This document shows positions 8,751 to 17,257 of a stretch of 64,000 bases of DNA, in pieces. The position numbers and the translations under genes were made by a program. The stretch's first letter is position 1, and each line of letters starts with the position of its first letter. The stretch covers positions 1-64,000 of the forward strand of contig NZ_JAFCJK010000019.1 of NCBI RefSeq assembly GCF_018131005.1. The letters are read 5' to 3'. Origin of the DNA: Bradyrhizobium lablabi (GTDB lineage Bacteria; Pseudomonadota; Alphaproteobacteria; Rhizobiales; Xanthobacteraceae). The notes under the pieces were generated by a model. The model was not told where the DNA came from. It saw only the letters and a list, made by a program, of their open reading frames with translations, and searched no databases.

Positions 8751-9779
8751 ATGTCATCCAGACTTCATTTCCTTTCTTCTGCCGCGGCTTTCGCGGTCCT
8801 GTTTGCCGCTGCTTCGCCGGCCTTCGCGCAATCTGACGATAACGACTACGAGATGCGGATCCAGCGGCTCGAGAATCAGCTTCGGCAACTGACCGGCCAG
8901 AACGAGGAGTTGCAGTACCGCAACCGTCAACTCGAAGAGCGGCTGCGCCAACTCGGCGCCCAGCCGTCGGGGCCAAGCGGACAGTCGCCCGCAGCCCAAC
9001 CGAGCGTCGCGGCGGTGCCACCGGTACAGCAGGCCTATCCGCAGAATCAGCCAGGTTACGGCCAGCCGCAGCAGGGCTACGGGCGGCCGCAAGGCGGTTA
9101 TGACCAGCAGCAGATCGCGACGCCGGCCCCGATCGTGCAGGAACCAGCGCCAGTCGGCGCCCCGGGCCGCCGCGGCCGCGGCGACGCCTTTGATCCGAGC
9201 CAAAATCCCAGTGCGCCGGGCGCGCCGCGTGCGCTGGGCGGCGGTCAAATGCCGGTCTCGAACGACGCGGTTGTCGGCGTTCCTGGCGGTCGCGCTCCGG
9301 GCGAGCCACTGGACCTCGGTCGCGGCCCGCGCGATGCCGCTGGCGCGCCGCCTGCGCCCGGCGCCAGCGCTGCGTTGACCACTCTGCCGCCCTCGGCGAC
9401 ACCAAAGGACGAATTCGATCTCGGCATCGGCTACATGCAGCGCAAGGACTACGCGCTTGCCGAAGAGACGATGAAGAACTTCGCGCAGAAATATCCCGCT
9501 GACCCGCTGGTCGCCGATTCCCAGTACTGGCTCGGCGAAAGCTATTTCCAGCGCCAGCGATATCGCGATGCTGCGGAGGCCTTCCTCGGCGTGACCACGA
9601 AGTACGACAAGTCGGCCAAGGCGCCCGACGCGTTGCTGCGGCTCGGCCAGTCGCTGGGGGCGCTGAAGGAGAAGGAAGCCGCCTGTGCCGCGCTTGGCGA
9701 GGTGACGCGGAAATATCCGCGGGCATCCGCCGGCGTGAAGGCCGCCGTTGACCGTGAGCAGAAGCGGGTGAAGTGCTAA
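8751..9779 (+). CDS. cpoB: Tol-Pal system-associated periplasmic protein CpoB (YbgF)
   Basis: CpoB (342 aa) coordinates peptidoglycan synthesis with Tol-driven outer-membrane constriction. A signal peptide is clear (cleavage after SPAFA). A heptad-rich coiled coil follows (IQRLENQLRQL through RQLEERLRQLG, about residues 35-70), the trimerising part in this family. Next comes a Gln/Pro/Gly-rich linker of about 140 residues, longer than in E. coli. A C-terminal TPR domain carries DEFDLGIGYMQRKDYALAEE and YWLGESYFQRQRYRDA. The ATG at 8751 is chosen because it starts the signal peptide directly; an upstream TTG is unlikely. Confidence 0.93.
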   Translation: MSSRLHFLSSAAAFAVLFAAASPAFAQSDDNDYEMRIQRLENQLRQLTGQNEELQYRNRQLEERLRQLGAQPSGPSGQSPAAQPSVAAVPPVQQAYPQNQPGYGQPQQGYGRPQGGYDQQQIATPAPIVQEPAPVGAPGRRGRGDAFDPSQNPSAPGAPRALGGGQMPVSNDAVVGVPGGRAPGEPLDLGRGPRDAAGAPPAPGASAALTTLPPSATPKDEFDLGIGYMQRKDYALAEETMKNFAQKYPADPLVADSQYWLGESYFQRQRYRDAAEAFLGVTTKYDKSAKAPDALLRLGQSLGALKEKEAACAALGEVTRKYPRASAGVKAAVDREQKRVKC

Positions 9780-9829
9780 ACCAGCCGCGGGGAGGGCCAC
9801 TTCCGGCCGTCCCGCAAGAGCTGGTCGCG

Positions 9830-10846
9830 ATGCCTGACGATCAATCCGCCATCTCGGCAAGGGACGCTAAGCGCCTGTTCGAAGGCCTCGGCTCCGCGTC
9901 GGCGATCGTGCTCGCAGTATCCGGCGGCCCCGACTCGGTCGCGTTGATGTGGCTCGCCGCGCGCTGGCGCCGCGGGCGTGCGCGCGGGCCGCGGCTGATC
10001 GCCGTCACGGTAGATCACGGCCTGCGTCCCGAGGCGGCGCGTGAAGCCCGCGACGTCAAACAACTCGCCCATAGCCTCGACCTGCCGCACCAGACGCTGC
10101 GCTGGACCGGGACCAAGCCGAAGAGCGGATTGCCGGCCGCGGCGCGCGACGCCCGCTACCGGCTGCTGGCGCGCGCTGCGCGCAAATATGGCGCCACGCA
10201 CATCCTCACCGCGCATACCCGGGACGACCAGGCCGAGACGCTGTTGATGCGAATGCTGCGCGGCAGCGGCATCGCGGGGCTGTCGGCGATAGCGCGCGAG
10301 ACTGAGCGCGACGGCATCCGCCTTACGCGGCCGTTGCTCGATATCCCGAAGGCACGACTGATCGCGACGCTGAAGAAGGCCCGCCTCGGCTTCGCCGACG
10401 ATCCGACCAATCACGATCCGGCCTTCACGCGCCCGCGGCTGCGTGCGCTGATGCCGGCGTTGGCGGAAGAGGGTGGCGATGCGAGAAACCTCGCACGGCT
10501 TGCCGCGCGCCTCGCTCGCGCCAATGCCGCGGTCGAGGTGCTGGCAGACGGCGCTGAGCGCTATCTTGCATTGAAGGATCAGCGAAACTTGGGCTTCGAT
10601 GCCGTGCTGTTTGCGGCAATGCCGGAGGAGATTCGCCTGCGCCTCCTGAAGCGCGCCATCGACCGGACCGGGCACGAAGGACCTGCCGAACTCGGCAAGG
10701 TCGAAACCTTGCTCGCGGCGCTGGATCGGGCCGTGGCGGAAGGTGCAGGGCTGCGGAAGCAGACGCTCGCAGGGGCCGTTATCAGCGTTGCCAGCGGCCG
10801 AATTCGGGTCGAACCGGCGCCACCACGCCGCAGCCGGCTCAAGTGA
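9830..10846 (+). CDS. tilS: tRNA(Ile)-lysidine synthetase TilS
   Basis: TilS (338 aa from ATG 9830) modifies C34 of the CAU-anticodon tRNA-Ile to lysidine using ATP, which switches it to AUA decoding and isoleucine charging. The N-terminal PP-loop motif is intact (AVSGGPDSVALMWLA), and an H-T-R-D-D-Q-A-E-T segment follows, as in the family. The ATG at 9830 is the usual-looking start. A GTG at 9773 that overlaps the cpoB stop would add 19 residues and cannot be excluded. The order pal-cpoB-tilS-ftsH is a common alphaproteobacterial arrangement. Confidence 0.93.
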   Translation: MPDDQSAISARDAKRLFEGLGSASAIVLAVSGGPDSVALMWLAARWRRGRARGPRLIAVTVDHGLRPEAAREARDVKQLAHSLDLPHQTLRWTGTKPKSGLPAAARDARYRLLARAARKYGATHILTAHTRDDQAETLLMRMLRGSGIAGLSAIARETERDGIRLTRPLLDIPKARLIATLKKARLGFADDPTNHDPAFTRPRLRALMPALAEEGGDARNLARLAARLARANAAVEVLADGAERYLALKDQRNLGFDAVLFAAMPEEIRLRLLKRAIDRTGHEGPAELGKVETLLAALDRAVAEGAGLRKQTLAGAVISVASGRIRVEPAPPRRSRLK

Positions 10847-11144
10847 GCATTTATCTAAGGTTTAATCCGGCGTTTAATCGATTGTTTCAACCGCTGTCAT
10901 AATCCGGCAGGCGGGCTTAACCACCCCGAAAAACTCGAGATTCAGCGCCATTTTTTGAACGGGAATTGCGCTAGGATGCGCTAAATAGTCCTGCGCGGTT
11001 CCCTTGGCATCGACCGCCGTGGCACCTAAATTGTAGACCAGCGACGGGATGGATTCCCTGGGGATTCCCACAGAGCCTGCCCAAGGATAAGAGCTGCCCA
11101 AGGATTTGAGAGGCCGCGATCCGCGCGACCACTAAGGAAGATCG
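10847..11144 (+). promoter_or_regulatory. ftsH upstream region with a GTTTAATC direct repeat
   Basis: No credible gene is present in these 298 bp. Two copies of GTTTAATC start at 10860 and 10872, that is 12 bp apart and on the same face roughly one helical turn away. The arrangement also reads TTAA-N7-TTTA, one base off a CtrA box. A 75-aa minus-strand open frame (10874-11101) has no recognisable family. AAGGAAG at 11134-11140 is the ftsH ribosome binding site. Confidence 0.35.
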
Positions 11145-13067
11145 ATGAACGCCAATCTGCGGAATTTCGCCCTCTGGGTCATTATCGTTTTGTTGTTGCT
11201 GGCGTTGTTCACGCTGTTCCAGAATCCTGGTCAGCGCGTGTCTTCCACGGATATCTCGTTCTCACAGCTCCTGACCGAGGTCGACAAGGGTAACGTCCGC
11301 GACGTCGTGATCCAGGGTCCTGAGATTCATGGCACGTTCACCAACGGCTCAAGCTTCCAGACCTATGCCCCGAGCGATCCGAACCTGGTGAAGCGCCTCT
11401 ATGACGCCAAGGTCCAGATCACCGCGAAACCGCCCGGCGACAACGTGCCGTGGTTTGTCTCGCTGCTCGTCTCCTGGCTGCCATTCATCGCGCTGATCGG
11501 CGTGTGGATATTCCTGTCGCGTCAGATGCAGGGCGGCGCAGGCAAGGCGATGGGCTTCGGCAAGTCGCGCGCCAAGATGCTGACTGAAGCGCATGGCCGC
11601 GTGACCTTTGAGGACGTCGCCGGTGTCGATGAGGCCAAGCAGGATCTGCAGGAGATCGTCGAGTTCCTCCGTGACCCCGGAAAATTCCAGCGCCTTGGCG
11701 GACGCATTCCGCGTGGCGTGTTGCTGGTCGGCCCGCCGGGCACCGGCAAGACGCTGATTGCGCGCGCGGTCGCGGGTGAAGCCAACGTGCCGTTTTTCAC
11801 CATCTCGGGCTCCGACTTCGTCGAGATGTTCGTCGGCGTCGGTGCGTCGCGCGTGCGCGACATGTTCGAGCAGGCCAAAAAGAACGCGCCATGCATCATC
11901 TTCATCGACGAGATCGACGCGGTCGGCCGTCATCGCGGCGCCGGTCTCGGCGGCGGCAATGACGAGCGCGAGCAGACGCTGAACCAGTTGCTGGTCGAGA
12001 TGGATGGCTTCGAGGCCAACGAAGGCGTGATCCTGATCGCGGCGACCAACCGCCCCGACGTGCTCGATCCCGCGCTGCTGCGTCCCGGTCGCTTCGACCG
12101 TCAGGTCGTGGTGCCGAACCCGGACGTCGTTGGTCGCGAGCAGATCCTCAAGGTTCACGTCCGCAAGGTGCCGCTGGCGCCGGATATCAACCTGAAGACC
12201 ATCGCGCGCGGCACGCCGGGCTTCTCGGGCGCAGACCTGATGAATCTCGTCAACGAGGCAGCCTTGACCGCCGCCCGCCGCAACAAGCGGATGGTGACCC
12301 AGGCCGAGTTCGAAGAGGCCAAGGACAAGGTGATGATGGGCGCGGAGCGCAAGTCGCTCGTCATGACCGAGGAAGAAAAGTTGCTGACGGCCTATCACGA
12401 GGGCGGCCATGCGATCGTGGGCCTCAATGTCGTCGCGACCGATCCGATCCACAAGGCGACCATCATTCCGCGCGGACGCGCGCTTGGCATGGTGATGCAA
12501 CTGCCGGAGCGCGACAAGCTGTCGATGTCGTTGGAGCAGATGACCTCTCGCCTTGCCATCATGATGGGTGGCCGGGTTGCGGAGGAGCTGATCTTTGGCC
12601 GTGAGAAGGTGACTTCGGGTGCCGCTTCCGACATCGAGCAGGCGACGCGCCTTGCCCGCATGATGGTGACGCGCTGGGGTCTCTCGGAAGAGCTCGGCAC
12701 AGTGTCCTATGGCGAGAATCAGGACGAGGTGTTCCTGGGCATGTCGGTGTCGCGCACGCAGAATGCATCGGAAGCAACCGTCCAGAAGATCGATTCCGAG
12801 ATCAAGCGCCTGGTCGAGGAAGGCTACAGGGAGGCGACGCGTATCCTCACCGAGAAACGCGAGGACCTCGAGACGCTCGCCAAGGGGCTGCTCGAGTTTG
12901 AAACCCTGACCGGCGACGAGATCACCGATCTCTTGAGGGGCAAGAAGCCGAACCGCGAGTCGGTACTGGAGCCGACCACACCGCGCGCGTCGGCGGTGCC
13001 GCCGGCCGGCAAGCCGCGGCCGCGGCCCGATCCGGACGCCGGCTTGGAGCCGCAGCCGCAGGCCTAG
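11145..13067 (+). CDS. ftsH: ATP-dependent zinc metalloprotease FtsH
   Basis: FtsH (640 aa) is a membrane-anchored AAA+ hexameric protease that removes misassembled membrane proteins and regulatory substrates. Two N-terminal membrane helices (about residues 8-25 and 105-125) flank a periplasmic domain. The AAA module has Walker A GPPGTGKT at residues 196-203, Walker B IIFIDEID, and the pore motif F-V-G. The zinc site HEGGH is at residues 418-422. The tail is Pro/Arg-rich. Length and all catalytic signatures match the family. AAGGAAG just upstream supports the ATG. An intrinsic terminator follows. Confidence 0.98.
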   Translation: MNANLRNFALWVIIVLLLLALFTLFQNPGQRVSSTDISFSQLLTEVDKGNVRDVVIQGPEIHGTFTNGSSFQTYAPSDPNLVKRLYDAKVQITAKPPGDNVPWFVSLLVSWLPFIALIGVWIFLSRQMQGGAGKAMGFGKSRAKMLTEAHGRVTFEDVAGVDEAKQDLQEIVEFLRDPGKFQRLGGRIPRGVLLVGPPGTGKTLIARAVAGEANVPFFTISGSDFVEMFVGVGASRVRDMFEQAKKNAPCIIFIDEIDAVGRHRGAGLGGGNDEREQTLNQLLVEMDGFEANEGVILIAATNRPDVLDPALLRPGRFDRQVVVPNPDVVGREQILKVHVRKVPLAPDINLKTIARGTPGFSGADLMNLVNEAALTAARRNKRMVTQAEFEEAKDKVMMGAERKSLVMTEEEKLLTAYHEGGHAIVGLNVVATDPIHKATIIPRGRALGMVMQLPERDKLSMSLEQMTSRLAIMMGGRVAEELIFGREKVTSGAASDIEQATRLARMMVTRWGLSEELGTVSYGENQDEVFLGMSVSRTQNASEATVQKIDSEIKRLVEEGYREATRILTEKREDLETLAKGLLEFETLTGDEITDLLRGKKPNRESVLEPTTPRASAVPPAGKPRPRPDPDAGLEPQPQA

Positions 13068-13097
13068 GCAGTCGGCGCTTCGGCAAGCCAATTGTGC

Positions 13098-13128
13098 AAA
13101 GCCCGGCCTCAGGCCGGGCTTTCGTTTT
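13098..13128 (+). terminator. Intrinsic terminator after ftsH
   Basis: AAAGCCCGGC / GCCGGGCTTT hairpin (13098-13107 with 13113-13122) closed by CTCAG, then CGTTTT. It lies 30 bp after the ftsH stop. The A/T flanks allow it to work in both directions, but no minus-strand gene ends here. Confidence 0.85.
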
Positions 13129-13294
13129 GGTGGATGGGACGCCTGCCCCCACATCGCGGGCAAGTTGCTCATACGGCATCATCATCGATATGGCTTGGCG
13201 TCGGTCGGAGCGTCGTGGCATCCTCCCGCATAGCCGGATAACGGCAACGCTGCGCCCTCTGAGAAGCGCTGCGAAACAAGGGGAGGGAAAGCCG

Positions 13295-14500
13295 ATGCGT
13301 TTGACGAAGGCGCTTGGCGCGCTCGGCGCCGCTTCGTTCCTGCTGCTGCCCGAGGCCTCAATCGCCGCCGAGATGCGCGGCGTCACCGCAACTGAAATCA
13401 GGATCGGCCAGACCATGCCCTATAGCGGGCCGGTGTCGGCGTTCGGCGCGCTCGGCAAAGGCGAGGTCGGCTATTTCAAGATGCTGAACGAGCGCGGCGG
13501 CATCAATGGGCGCAAGATCAATCTGATCTCGCTCGACGATTCCTACGCGCCGCCCAAGACCGTGGAGCAGACGCGCCGTCTGGTCGAGAGCGATGAGGTC
13601 GCGCTGATCTTCTCCTCGATCGGCACCGCACATAACACCGCGATCGCAAAGTATCTGCAGAGCAAGAACATCCCGCAACTGTTCCTCGCCTCCGGCGCCT
13701 CGAAATTCGCCGACATCGCGCAGTTCCCGCAGGCGACGGTGGGCGTGCAGGCGCCGTTCCGCTACGAGGCACGGCTGTATGCGCGCTATGCGCTCGCCAA
13801 GAACCCGAACGCGAAATTCGCCGTGATCTCGCAAAACGACGATTTCGGCCGCGACTATCTCGCAGGGCTGAAGGACGTGTTGGGCGATAAATACGATTCG
13901 GTCGTGACCGGCGCGAGCTACGAGATATCGGATCCCACCATAGATTCGCAGATCGTGAAGCTGAAGGCTTCCGGCGCCGACGTGTTCGTGATCGCGGCGA
14001 CGCCGAAATTCGCCGCGCAGTCCATCCGCAAGGCATACGAGATCGGCTGGCGGCCGATGACGTTCCTGTCCAATGTCGCGGTCTGGGTTTCCACGGTGAT
14101 GGAGCCCGCCGGCGTCGAGGCCGGCACCGGCATCCTCTCGACGGCTTATGTGAAGGATCCCGACGATCCAGCCTGGAAAGACGATCCGGGCGTGAAGGGC
14201 TGGCGCGAGTTTATGACGAGATATGTGCCGGACGGCGATCAGCACGACACCAACTACGTCAACGCCTACAACAGCGCGATGGCGCTCGAGGCCGTGCTGA
14301 AAGCCTGTGGCAATGATCTCTCGACCGACAACATCCTGAAGCAGACCTATTCGATCAAGGAGCTCGAGTTGCCGATGCTGCTGCCGGGCATCAAGATCAA
14401 CACCTCGCCGACCGACCACGTGCCGGTCGACCAGATGCAATTCATGCGCTTCAATGGCAAGACGTGGGAGCGCTTCGGCGAACTGCAGACCGGGAATTGA
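13295..14500 (+). CDS. Branched-chain amino acid-type ABC transporter substrate-binding protein
   Basis: This periplasmic binding protein (401 aa) is of the LivJ / Peripla_BP_6 class. A signal peptide lies at residues 1-24 (cleavage after SIAA). The mature protein opens with the family pattern T-E-I-R-I-G-Q-T-M-P-Y-S-G-P, and a G-R-K-I-N-L-I-S-L-D-D stretch follows. The ligand could be amino acids, amides or aromatic acids; sequence alone does not say. GGGAGGG just upstream supports ATG 13295, while an in-frame start at 13094 would lie in the ftsH terminator. No permease or ATPase genes are adjacent, so it is an orphan receptor in this window. Confidence 0.88.
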   Translation: MRLTKALGALGAASFLLLPEASIAAEMRGVTATEIRIGQTMPYSGPVSAFGALGKGEVGYFKMLNERGGINGRKINLISLDDSYAPPKTVEQTRRLVESDEVALIFSSIGTAHNTAIAKYLQSKNIPQLFLASGASKFADIAQFPQATVGVQAPFRYEARLYARYALAKNPNAKFAVISQNDDFGRDYLAGLKDVLGDKYDSVVTGASYEISDPTIDSQIVKLKASGADVFVIAATPKFAAQSIRKAYEIGWRPMTFLSNVAVWVSTVMEPAGVEAGTGILSTAYVKDPDDPAWKDDPGVKGWREFMTRYVPDGDQHDTNYVNAYNSAMALEAVLKACGNDLSTDNILKQTYSIKELELPMLLPGIKINTSPTDHVPVDQMQFMRFNGKTWERFGELQTGN

Positions 14501-14560
14501 TTCGCCGAAGGCGAGCACGGTGCGCTCGTCGTCGGCAGATGCTTGCAGCGGTGCAGGCGA

Positions 14561-14668
14561 TAGCGTTTCGAGCGGAGTGGAGCCCGGTTCGCGTGAGGAA
14601 GACGCGCCAATACAGCAGGCTAGCTTGGAGCTTCCGTTCTGATTCAATCAGAATGGACACTGCTCTAA
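14561..14668. repeat. Dispersed palindromic repeat (second family)
   Basis: The segment starts TAGCGTTTCGAGCGGAGTGG and ends with GTTCTGATTCAATCAGAATG and TGCTCTAA. I recognise the whole pattern as a Bradyrhizobium intergenic repeat. Its core is a perfect inverted repeat TTCTGATT (14637-14644) / AATCAGAA (14646-14653). The right end overlaps the stop codon of the minus-strand membrane protein gene. Identification is from memory of the family. Confidence 0.65.
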
Positions 14669-16170
14669 TTTGAACTCATTGCACCCCGAAGTTCGCTCGT
14701 CTTCGTCTCGTCCGATCGGACATGGATGACGGCGAGGTCGTCCTTGTAGAGCCGCTTCCAGCCCTTGACGTGATCCAGTGCATATCCCGCCGGAGACGTC
14801 GGATTGAGCAGCGTGGCATCGATCTGGTATTTGTCGAGCAGGTTCAGCAACTGCCCTACGTTGCGCGCCTCGGTCGCATCGAAATAATCGAGCACATACT
14901 GCTCGCCATACAGCTCCGCGCGGCCATCGATGAAGACCTTCATGTCGCGGCTGACCATGTAGCCGCCGAATGGGGCGGTGCTGAAGACGCGACGCGCCTG
15001 GCGCTGCTGGAGAAGATCGACCGCCGCAACGGGAGTGACGCTGCGGAGGAACATGAAGGGATGCTGCGCCACGAAGATCTTGGTCGTGGTCCATCCCCCG
15101 ACCACGATCGCGATCGCGGCCAGGATCGTAATAAAGGGTACCGATCGGGTCTCCTCGAAGCGGGAGTCGGCGACTTCGCCGGTTCCCCATTGTTCGGCGA
15201 TCGGCTTCGCCAGGACGAGAGGCGCTACGAAGGCGAACACTTCGATATTCCGAACATGCGTCAGCGCCATCCAGATCAGGCCGAGTAGTAGCAGGATGCG
15301 CGGCACGGATAGCGTCAGCTTGCGATAGAAGGCGACGCCGATGAGGCCGAGCAGCGTGGCTTCGAAGAAGCTGAACGTGCTGAAGTCGACGGGCATCCAC
15401 TCCCAGATCAACGACAGCAACTTGCCGAGGCTGAGAATCTTCATCGCGCCAACAAGACTGTTCCAGCCATAGGGCGTCAGGCAACTCGCGGCGATCGCAG
15501 CCAGGCCGAACAGGCCCCAGCGCATGGCAAGCCGAAGGCGGCGGCAAGGCTCGACATGCCACACCGCCTCGAGACCGATCGGGCCAATCAGCGCCAGTCC
15601 CAGCACGAAGCCGCCATGCAGATTGGCCCACAGCGTCATCAGCGGCAGCAGAAACCAGGATGGATGCGTGCGACGATCCGCAGCCGCCATCAGCCCGCCG
15701 AGGAAAGCGAGCAACACCGGCAGCGCCAGCACGTGTGGCCGCGCGAACATGTGCGTCGTCGACAGCAACAACGCAAGCGCGGCGAGCATGATGGTGCGCG
15801 CAGGATCGATATAAGGGTCCAGGAGATGGAGGAAGATTGCGACCGTGGCACCGATTGCGAGCGACGAGAGGATCACCGGTCCCGCCCAATCGCCCGGCCC
15901 GTAGGCGATGGCATACAACACCTGCGACAGCCATGAACTCGAGATCCAGGGTTCGCCGTATCGCGTGAACGAGAACACGTCCGTGACAGGCATGGCGCCG
16001 TGTTCGAGGATCCACTGCCCTACCTTGATCTGCCAGATGGAGTCGGAATCGCGCAGCAGGATTTCACCCGCCGACAGGAAGAACAGGTAGACGCCCGCGC
16101 CGGCGCAGAGCGGTATCAGTCCTCGCGCCACGCTGCGGCTAATCACGCTGTTGGTGATGGAAATTGACAT
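14665..16170 (-). CDS. Polytopic membrane protein, unknown function
   Basis: This 501-aa protein has roughly ten hydrophobic helices over residues 15-365, then a soluble C-terminal domain of about 120 residues. An early acidic pair and helix pattern (LLRDSDSIWQIKVGQWIL) and the R-P-H / N-L-H-G-G loops recall the membrane part of GT-C glycosyltransferase-like proteins. Similar proteins are annotated only as hypothetical, and no catalytic assignment is safe. The C-terminal part has VFIDGRAELYGEQYVLDYF, a motif I have seen in these proteins but cannot interpret. It is monocistronic, and its TAG stop lies inside a dispersed repeat. Confidence 0.75.
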   Translation of the reverse strand: MSISITNSVISRSVARGLIPLCAGAGVYLFFLSAGEILLRDSDSIWQIKVGQWILEHGAMPVTDVFSFTRYGEPWISSSWLSQVLYAIAYGPGDWAGPVILSSLAIGATVAIFLHLLDPYIDPARTIMLAALALLLSTTHMFARPHVLALPVLLAFLGGLMAAADRRTHPSWFLLPLMTLWANLHGGFVLGLALIGPIGLEAVWHVEPCRRLRLAMRWGLFGLAAIAASCLTPYGWNSLVGAMKILSLGKLLSLIWEWMPVDFSTFSFFEATLLGLIGVAFYRKLTLSVPRILLLLGLIWMALTHVRNIEVFAFVAPLVLAKPIAEQWGTGEVADSRFEETRSVPFITILAAIAIVVGGWTTTKIFVAQHPFMFLRSVTPVAAVDLLQQRQARRVFSTAPFGGYMVSRDMKVFIDGRAELYGEQYVLDYFDATEARNVGQLLNLLDKYQIDATLLNPTSPAGYALDHVKGWKRLYKDDLAVIHVRSDETKTSELRGAMSSN

Positions 16171-16529
16171 GGGCTTGCTACTCGATCGGGAACATCCATG
16201 GGCGACGTCGGCTGCGACGTTTCACCCAACTGAACATGGCGGCCTATAAATTCGGGTAAATTTGGTGCCCGACCAGCAACGGCACGGGGACTGGCCCGAT
16301 TTGTCGGAGGTATCATCAAGCCGTTAATGGCTGGCAGCTTTCAGAGCGGTGCGCCCGCATTTGGGCGACGTGCCGTTGTCGCAAATCCTTACAAATCCAC
16401 CTTGTCTTTCGGTCTGAATAGGTGTTCACTTCTTGCGGTGATTGACGCTCAATCACTCAAAACATTGAAGATGCGCGCGTTCTGCCGGTGGGCGCCGGTA
16501 GGACGTGCCGCTAGGGACGGAACAACGCC
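16171..16529 (+). promoter_or_regulatory. Intergenic region with a candidate operator upstream of a TetR gene
   Basis: The 359-bp divergent region has no convincing gene; an open frame at 16327-16560 overlaps the regulator and resembles no family. A perfect inverted repeat GTGATTGA (16438-16445), CGC, TCAATCAC (16449-16456) lies about 75 bp upstream of the TetR gene and is a candidate autoregulatory operator. A weaker TGAA/TTCA palindrome is just upstream of it. Confidence 0.45.
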
Positions 16530-17204
16530 ATGGTTTATCGGCGAACCCATCAGGTCGTAAAACGGCTGGCTGCCCGTCGCAGCGCAATCCTGTCGGCAGC
16601 GCGGGACGCCGCGGCTGACGGTGGCATGGCGGCGGTACAGATCGCACCGGTTGCGGTCCGCGCCAATGTCGCGGCCGGCACGGTCTATCGTTATTTCCCA
16701 TCCAAGGCTGAACTGATCTCGGAACTGATCGCCGACGTCTCGCGAGACGAGCTTGCGGCGATCCGCCGCGCCGCCGATGCTGCGCCGGGGCCGTCGTCAG
16801 CGCTGGCCGCTGCCATCACCACAATAGCCGTCCACGTGCTGTCGCATCGCAAGCTCGCCTGGGGCATTCTGGCCGAGCCGGTCGATGTCGACGTCACCGC
16901 GTCGCGGCTTGCCAGCCGCCGCGATATCGCCGGTGAGCTAGCCATCCGCATTGATGCCGCGGTGCGCGCCGGTCATCTGCCGACCCAGGACACTGCACTT
17001 GCGGCCACGGCATTGCTCGGTGCCTTGCACGAGGCCCTGGTCGGGCCGCTGGCGTCCACCAATCTCGACGATCCCGTCAAGATGCGTGACGCGGTACAGA
17101 CCGTAACGCTGCTTGCGCTGCGCGCCGTTGGCGTGATGGATGCGCGCGCCCGCGGCCTCGTGGTGCAAGCGACGATGCCGGCGAAGGCGCTGGTCGGGGC
17201 TTAA
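16530..17204 (+). CDS. TetR/AcrR-family transcriptional regulator
   Basis: This regulator (224 aa) has the TetR N-terminal helix-turn-helix: ILSAARDAAADGG, then VRANVAAGTVYRYFPSKAEL at about residues 45-65, the diagnostic recognition-helix region. The C-terminal ligand domain is divergent and its inducer is unknown. The gene stands alone between the membrane protein gene (divergent) and pyk (convergent). No obvious target operon adjoins it, so it may control itself and the divergent gene, or distant targets. The palindrome at 16438-16456 is a plausible binding site. Confidence 0.9.
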   Translation: MVYRRTHQVVKRLAARRSAILSAARDAAADGGMAAVQIAPVAVRANVAAGTVYRYFPSKAELISELIADVSRDELAAIRRAADAAPGPSSALAAAITTIAVHVLSHRKLAWGILAEPVDVDVTASRLASRRDIAGELAIRIDAAVRAGHLPTQDTALAATALLGALHEALVGPLASTNLDDPVKMRDAVQTVTLLALRAVGVMDARARGLVVQATMPAKALVGA

Positions 17205-17206
17205 TG

Positions 17207-17239
17207 CGTTGTCGGCTCTGATTCGATGAGCCGATAACG
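17207..17239. terminator. Hairpin between convergent TetR and pyk genes
   Basis: CGTTGTCGGCTC (17207-17218) pairs with GAGCCGATAACG (17228-17239) with a single G-T wobble. Its position between two convergent stop codons suggests a shared terminator, but neither side has a real T-run. Confidence 0.4.
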
Positions 17240-17257
17240 CTCTGGCATTATAGGCCC

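Noticed and set aside
10874..11101. 75-codon minus-strand open frame before ftsH
   Set aside because: No recognisable family and no ribosome site; more likely leader DNA.
11349..13172. 607-codon minus-strand open frame
   Set aside because: It is antisense to ftsH and has no family pattern.
16327..16560. 77-codon plus-strand open frame upstream of the TetR gene
   Set aside because: It overlaps the TetR start and the candidate operator, and no family is recognised.
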